Below are positions 15,218 to 17,781 of a stretch of 17,781 bases of DNA, piece after piece. The translations under genes were made by a program, and so were the position numbers. Position 1 is the stretch's first letter. Every line of letters begins with the position of its first letter. The stretch covers positions 1 through 17,781 of the forward strand of contig CAJUFO010000085.1 of assembly GCA_910585615.1 (NCBI GenBank). Reading direction: 5' to 3'. The notes below the pieces were generated by a model. The model did no database searches and had not been told where the DNA came from. It saw nothing but the letters and a program-made list of their open reading frames with translations. This DNA is from an uncultured Acetatifactor sp. Lineage in GTDB: Bacteria > Bacillota > Clostridia > Lachnospirales > Lachnospiraceae.

Positions 15218-16291
15218 TCAGATAAAGACCGGGCTGCCAGAGGCGATGGATTCATAGCATTTTACCATGGCCTCCACCGTGCCCCGATGCCATTCCAGAT
15301 TAATCTTCGGTTGTTTATGGTTCACGATGCAGTCATGGAATTCATCCATCATGCCGATCCACTCGTCAAAATAGGTGTATTGAATCGTATATCGATTGTT
15401 AGGGCCGCCGTTAAAATAGACATTAGGCCCAAAGCAATCCGCCTGAATCACTCCCTTCGTCCCTACAATGGAATAATTGACCTCCATTCTCTTCGGAAAT
15501 ACCTCCCAGCCCGGGCCCGGCCGCTCGATATGCTCCTCATGCCTGCACCAGGAGGGATCCAGCAGGAATTTGCACCCGTTCTTCATGCGCCCGGTCACAT
15601 AGAGCACGTCCTCCTCCGGGATATCCCGGATATTGTCCGCCACATCCGCGAATACATACTCATAGTCGCTGCCCGTCACCCATCTCAGGGTGTCGAAAAT
15701 ATGGGGATGGTCGCTGAGGGCGCCGCCGCGGAAGCGATGATCCCCTTCCCTCAGGGGCACCCTCCGGCCGTAGGAAATCTCCGGAACGCCCTGCCAGGGA
15801 AACGCCCACACAGGGGACAGCGTGATATTGGTGGCATTAAAGGAAATGACATCCCCGATGGTCCCCGACTGGACCAGTTCCAAAGCCCTGCGGGTGGTGG
15901 GATTGTAATGCATTTCCAGCTCTACCTGGCAGATTACGTCTGCGTCCTTCACCATCTGAATCATTCTGTCGTATTCCTCCAGGTCAAAGGTCGGAATCTT
16001 CATGGACAGCATGTTCTTATGATATCTACAGCACAGCTCCATATCCCCGAAATGGCGGCTGTTCTCGCTGGCTATGACTACGCCTTCGATTTCCGGATGC
16101 TTTTCCAGCATCTCCTCCGTGCTCTCATAGACGGGCACATCAAATCCCAATGTCATGAAATGATCCGCTATCTTCCGATCGCTGCATGATACCGCTACCC
16201 AGTTCAGTTTTGCATTATCATGCAAGGTCTGATAATATTTGCGGACATGGGCATGGGTAAGCGATGCAATTGCTACATTAATCTGTCTCAT
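15218..16291 (-). CDS. Gfo/Idh/MocA family oxidoreductase with atypical cofactor motifs
   Basis: The 357-aa protein has the Gfo/Idh/MocA layout: an N-terminal Rossmann-type half (about 1-125) and a C-terminal alpha/beta half. The latter has DHPHIFDTLRWVTG at 194-207, matching the family's D-x-x-H-x-x-D pattern, and SIVGTKGVIQAD later. The usual GxGxxG loop is replaced by ASLTHAHV (residues 9-16). The EKP segment reads MKIP with K98, so cofactor binding may differ; an S-x-x-H-x-H variant group is known. Members oxidise or reduce sugars and polyols with NAD(P). ATG 16291 lies 2 bases after the stop of the upstream gene with GGGGG before it; the TTG at 16297 in the same frame is less likely. It is the last gene of the operon. 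Confidence 0.85.
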   Translation of the reverse strand: MRQINVAIASLTHAHVRKYYQTLHDNAKLNWVAVSCSDRKIADHFMTLGFDVPVYESTEEMLEKHPEIEGVVIASENSRHFGDMELCCRYHKNMLSMKIPTFDLEEYDRMIQMVKDADVICQVELEMHYNPTTRRALELVQSGTIGDVISFNATNITLSPVWAFPWQGVPEISYGRRVPLREGDHRFRGGALSDHPHIFDTLRWVTGSDYEYVFADVADNIRDIPEEDVLYVTGRMKNGCKFLLDPSWCRHEEHIERPGPGWEVFPKRMEVNYSIVGTKGVIQADCFGPNVYFNGGPNNRYTIQYTYFDEWIGMMDEFHDCIVNHKQPKINLEWHRGTVEAMVKCYESIASGSPVFI

Positions 16292-16293
16292 CT

Positions 16294-17076
16294 TCAATCC
16301 CCCACTCCTGTATAAATTAGATTCCTGCTGGACTGCTCTGCCGCCTCCCAGACTCTGCGCAGATGCTCTCCCTTCTCCTGTAGCTCCGGTATGCAGTCCG
16401 GTTCCGCCAATACCTGCAGGATGAACCGGATGCAGTCCGCCTGGGTGTTCTCCAGACCGTACAGTTCATTGTCGATGTCCGTATAATGCTCCACCTTTTT
16501 GCCCTTGAACACATAGATGGGATACTGCATAGTCTGCGTGTCCACCGCCACATCGGAGGCAATCCCTGTACGGGCCACGATTTCATGGAGGAGCACCGGC
16601 TCGCTGCCTTCCGGCGAGAAGCCCAGCTCCATGCTCAGCTTCACGTTCCCGTCCGTGGACGCGATGCAGTTGGTGTACTCCATACCGCTGAAATCAGCGA
16701 AAATCCTGTCCACCTTCTGTCCCGTGATGAACTCCGCCAGATCCGTCTCATAGGCAAGGATATCCTGCAGGGAGCTGTCGAACTCCCCTCTGGGCACGAT
16801 GTGATGAATCCGCATGGCCAACGGCTTTTCCACCATGCCGGTCTTCACGATATTGCGCAGCTCCACGCTCCTGCGCTTGCTGCGCCAATGCAGCAGAGGC
16901 ACAGTGCAGCCCTCCCTGCCCTCTTTCAGAAGGGCGAAATCATAGACGAACGCCAATTTGCCCTTGCTGCAGTCAATGATGATCCGGCCCCTGTCCAGCG
17001 TGACATTCAAGTCATCGGCAACAGAGTACTTTGCTGCCAGCTCCTTGAGATAAGGTATGAAATATCCCTCATCCAT
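16294..17076 (-). CDS. Gfo/Idh/MocA C-terminal-domain-like protein without a Rossmann fold (unrecognised)
   Basis: I do not recognise this 260-aa protein as a named family. AAAGGAGG lies 8 bases before ATG 17076, so the start is well supported. It has no signal peptide or membrane segment. From about residue 100 its pattern resembles the C-terminal half of Gfo/Idh/MocA enzymes: ILAYETDLAEFITGQKVDRI at 106-125, a beta-rich stretch with LHEIVARTGIASD at 163-175, and a closing helical region (ENTQADCIRFILQVL and RRVWEAAEQSSR). There is no dinucleotide-binding loop at the N-terminus. It ends 2 bases before an intact Gfo/Idh/MocA gene, which suggests a partner or regulatory subunit. This relationship is inference and could be chance similarity of fold pattern. 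Confidence 0.45.
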   Translation of the reverse strand: MDEGYFIPYLKELAAKYSVADDLNVTLDRGRIIIDCSKGKLAFVYDFALLKEGREGCTVPLLHWRSKRRSVELRNIVKTGMVEKPLAMRIHHIVPRGEFDSSLQDILAYETDLAEFITGQKVDRIFADFSGMEYTNCIASTDGNVKLSMELGFSPEGSEPVLLHEIVARTGIASDVAVDTQTMQYPIYVFKGKKVEHYTDIDNELYGLENTQADCIRFILQVLAEPDCIPELQEKGEHLRRVWEAAEQSSRNLIYTGVGD

Positions 17077-17091
17077 AGTATCATCCTCCTT

Positions 17092-17781
17092 TTAGAATTT
17101 CATATTTTGAATATTTGCTGCGCTTTCCTTTAAAACAGTCCCTATGTCCTTCCCGGACCGAGGCTTCATTTCCGCCAGAGGAACGGAATAATACACCTTC
17201 CTGTTCTCCTCCCTGCGCGTACCAATCCCTTCTCTGTCCACCTTTGCCCCGGATGTGGCGGCCCGCCTCACCTCCTCAAAAACGATTTTCATTTCCGGCA
17301 CATACAGGTATCTCACATTTTCGAAGATATAAGAACGGCAGTAAAAGTTCTCTCCGTTGCGCTTCAGGGTCATCTCGAAATTCGGGTTCGTATCCGTCAC
17401 GCTCTCCAGCCGTTTCAGGGACGCATACATGGAGTAGTCATCGTGCAGGGACAGCAAATCTGCCAGGCTTTCCAGAAGGCCAACCGTCTCTCTCATCATA
17501 TGATCCATCTCCGTCAACCCAGATCCACCTTCATCCTGCCCGGATATAATCTCCCCATACACCCTTTCGCAATGCATGATTCCGAAATTCACATATCGGC
17601 CCACCACTGTCCTGGCCATGTCGAACAAATCCCGGCGCAGCAGCTCATCCGCAGACGCAGGCTCCACCATCTCCCCAAGGCCCAGCAGGATTTCCGCAGC
17701 CGTTTTCCGGTTCCTTTCCGCCTCACTTAATGAAACAGATATAAATCCCCCAGCAGAGCTGGGGAGACTAGCAGACGCAAG
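17092..17781 (-). CDS. Unrecognised protein, 5' partial, first visible gene of the oxidoreductase operon
   Basis: The minus-strand frame stays open to the window edge, giving at least 229 residues. An internal ATG at 17670 has no evident ribosome site, so the true start lies outside. The visible part is mostly helical (AERNRKTAAEILLGLGEM, LLRRDLFDMARTVVGRYVN, LLESLADLLSLHDDYSMY). A mixed segment follows with NPNFEMTLKRNGENFYCRS and YIFENVRYLYVPEMK. The helical region loosely recalls the C-terminal domain of alpha-N-acetylglucosaminidases (GH89), but key parts of that domain are not visible, so this is only a lead. It ends 15 bases before the next gene, a gap that holds that gene's ribosome site, so the genes are surely co-transcribed. 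A 7-bp hairpin (17747-17764) lies within the frame. Confidence 0.5.
   Translation of the reverse strand, partial: LASASLPSSAGGFISVSLSEAERNRKTAAEILLGLGEMVEPASADELLRRDLFDMARTVVGRYVNFGIMHCERVYGEIISGQDEGGSGLTEMDHMMRETVGLLESLADLLSLHDDYSMYASLKRLESVTDTNPNFEMTLKRNGENFYCRSYIFENVRYLYVPEMKIVFEEVRRAATSGAKVDREGIGTRREENRKVYYSVPLAEMKPRSGKDIGTVLKESAANIQNMKF

Noticed and set aside
17747..17764. CCCCAGC-GCTGGGG hairpin considered as a terminator upstream of the right-hand operon
   Set aside because: It lies within an open coding frame and is not followed by a T tract.

Overview
The window reads as a chromosomal segment of a gut-type Clostridium relative, most likely Lachnospiraceae. This rests on the high-GC but AT-spaced gene style, strong AGGAGG-type ribosome binding sites, an LplABC-type sugar transporter, the xpaC-telA pair, a CmpB-like membrane protein and IS91-type remnants of the kind common in that family. 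No rRNA, tRNA or CRISPR array was seen.

Bases 1-2670 are a mobile-DNA graveyard. It starts with a full-length Rpn-family nuclease/putative transposase gene that carries a well-placed internal ribosome site and start codon for its own C-terminal tail. Next comes a short leader of another insertion sequence, with a hairpin that hides its ribosome site. Two broken copies of an IS91-family (Y2/HUH) transposase and a small accessory ORF follow.

Bases 2671-10270 on the minus strand are one carbohydrate-uptake operon. Read in transcription order it encodes a lipoprotein solute-binding protein, two CUT1 permeases, an ADP-ribosylglycohydrolase-fold enzyme with a C-terminal beta-sandwich, and a GH105/GH88-type hydrolase. 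The last gene is cut off where the IS91 remnant begins, just before a conserved catalytic-region motif. In front of the operon are a plausible promoter, a cre-like site over its -10 box, and three copies of GGACAAAAG. Two of those copies form the terminator of the gene before it. No transporter ATPase is present, as is usual for CUT1 systems sharing an MsmK-type ATPase encoded elsewhere.

Bases 10270-15200 hold a minus-strand CmpB-like membrane protein gene divergent from a plus-strand MATE efflux pump, followed by xpaC and telA. These end in a strong terminator whose symmetry suits both strands.

Bases 15218-17781 on the minus strand are a tightly packed three-gene operon, cut by the window edge. 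It encodes an unrecognised mostly helical protein (5' partial), a 260-aa protein that resembles a Gfo/Idh/MocA C-terminal domain without a Rossmann fold, and a Gfo/Idh/MocA oxidoreductase with atypical cofactor motifs. A sugar or polyol oxidation role is likely but the substrate is unknown.
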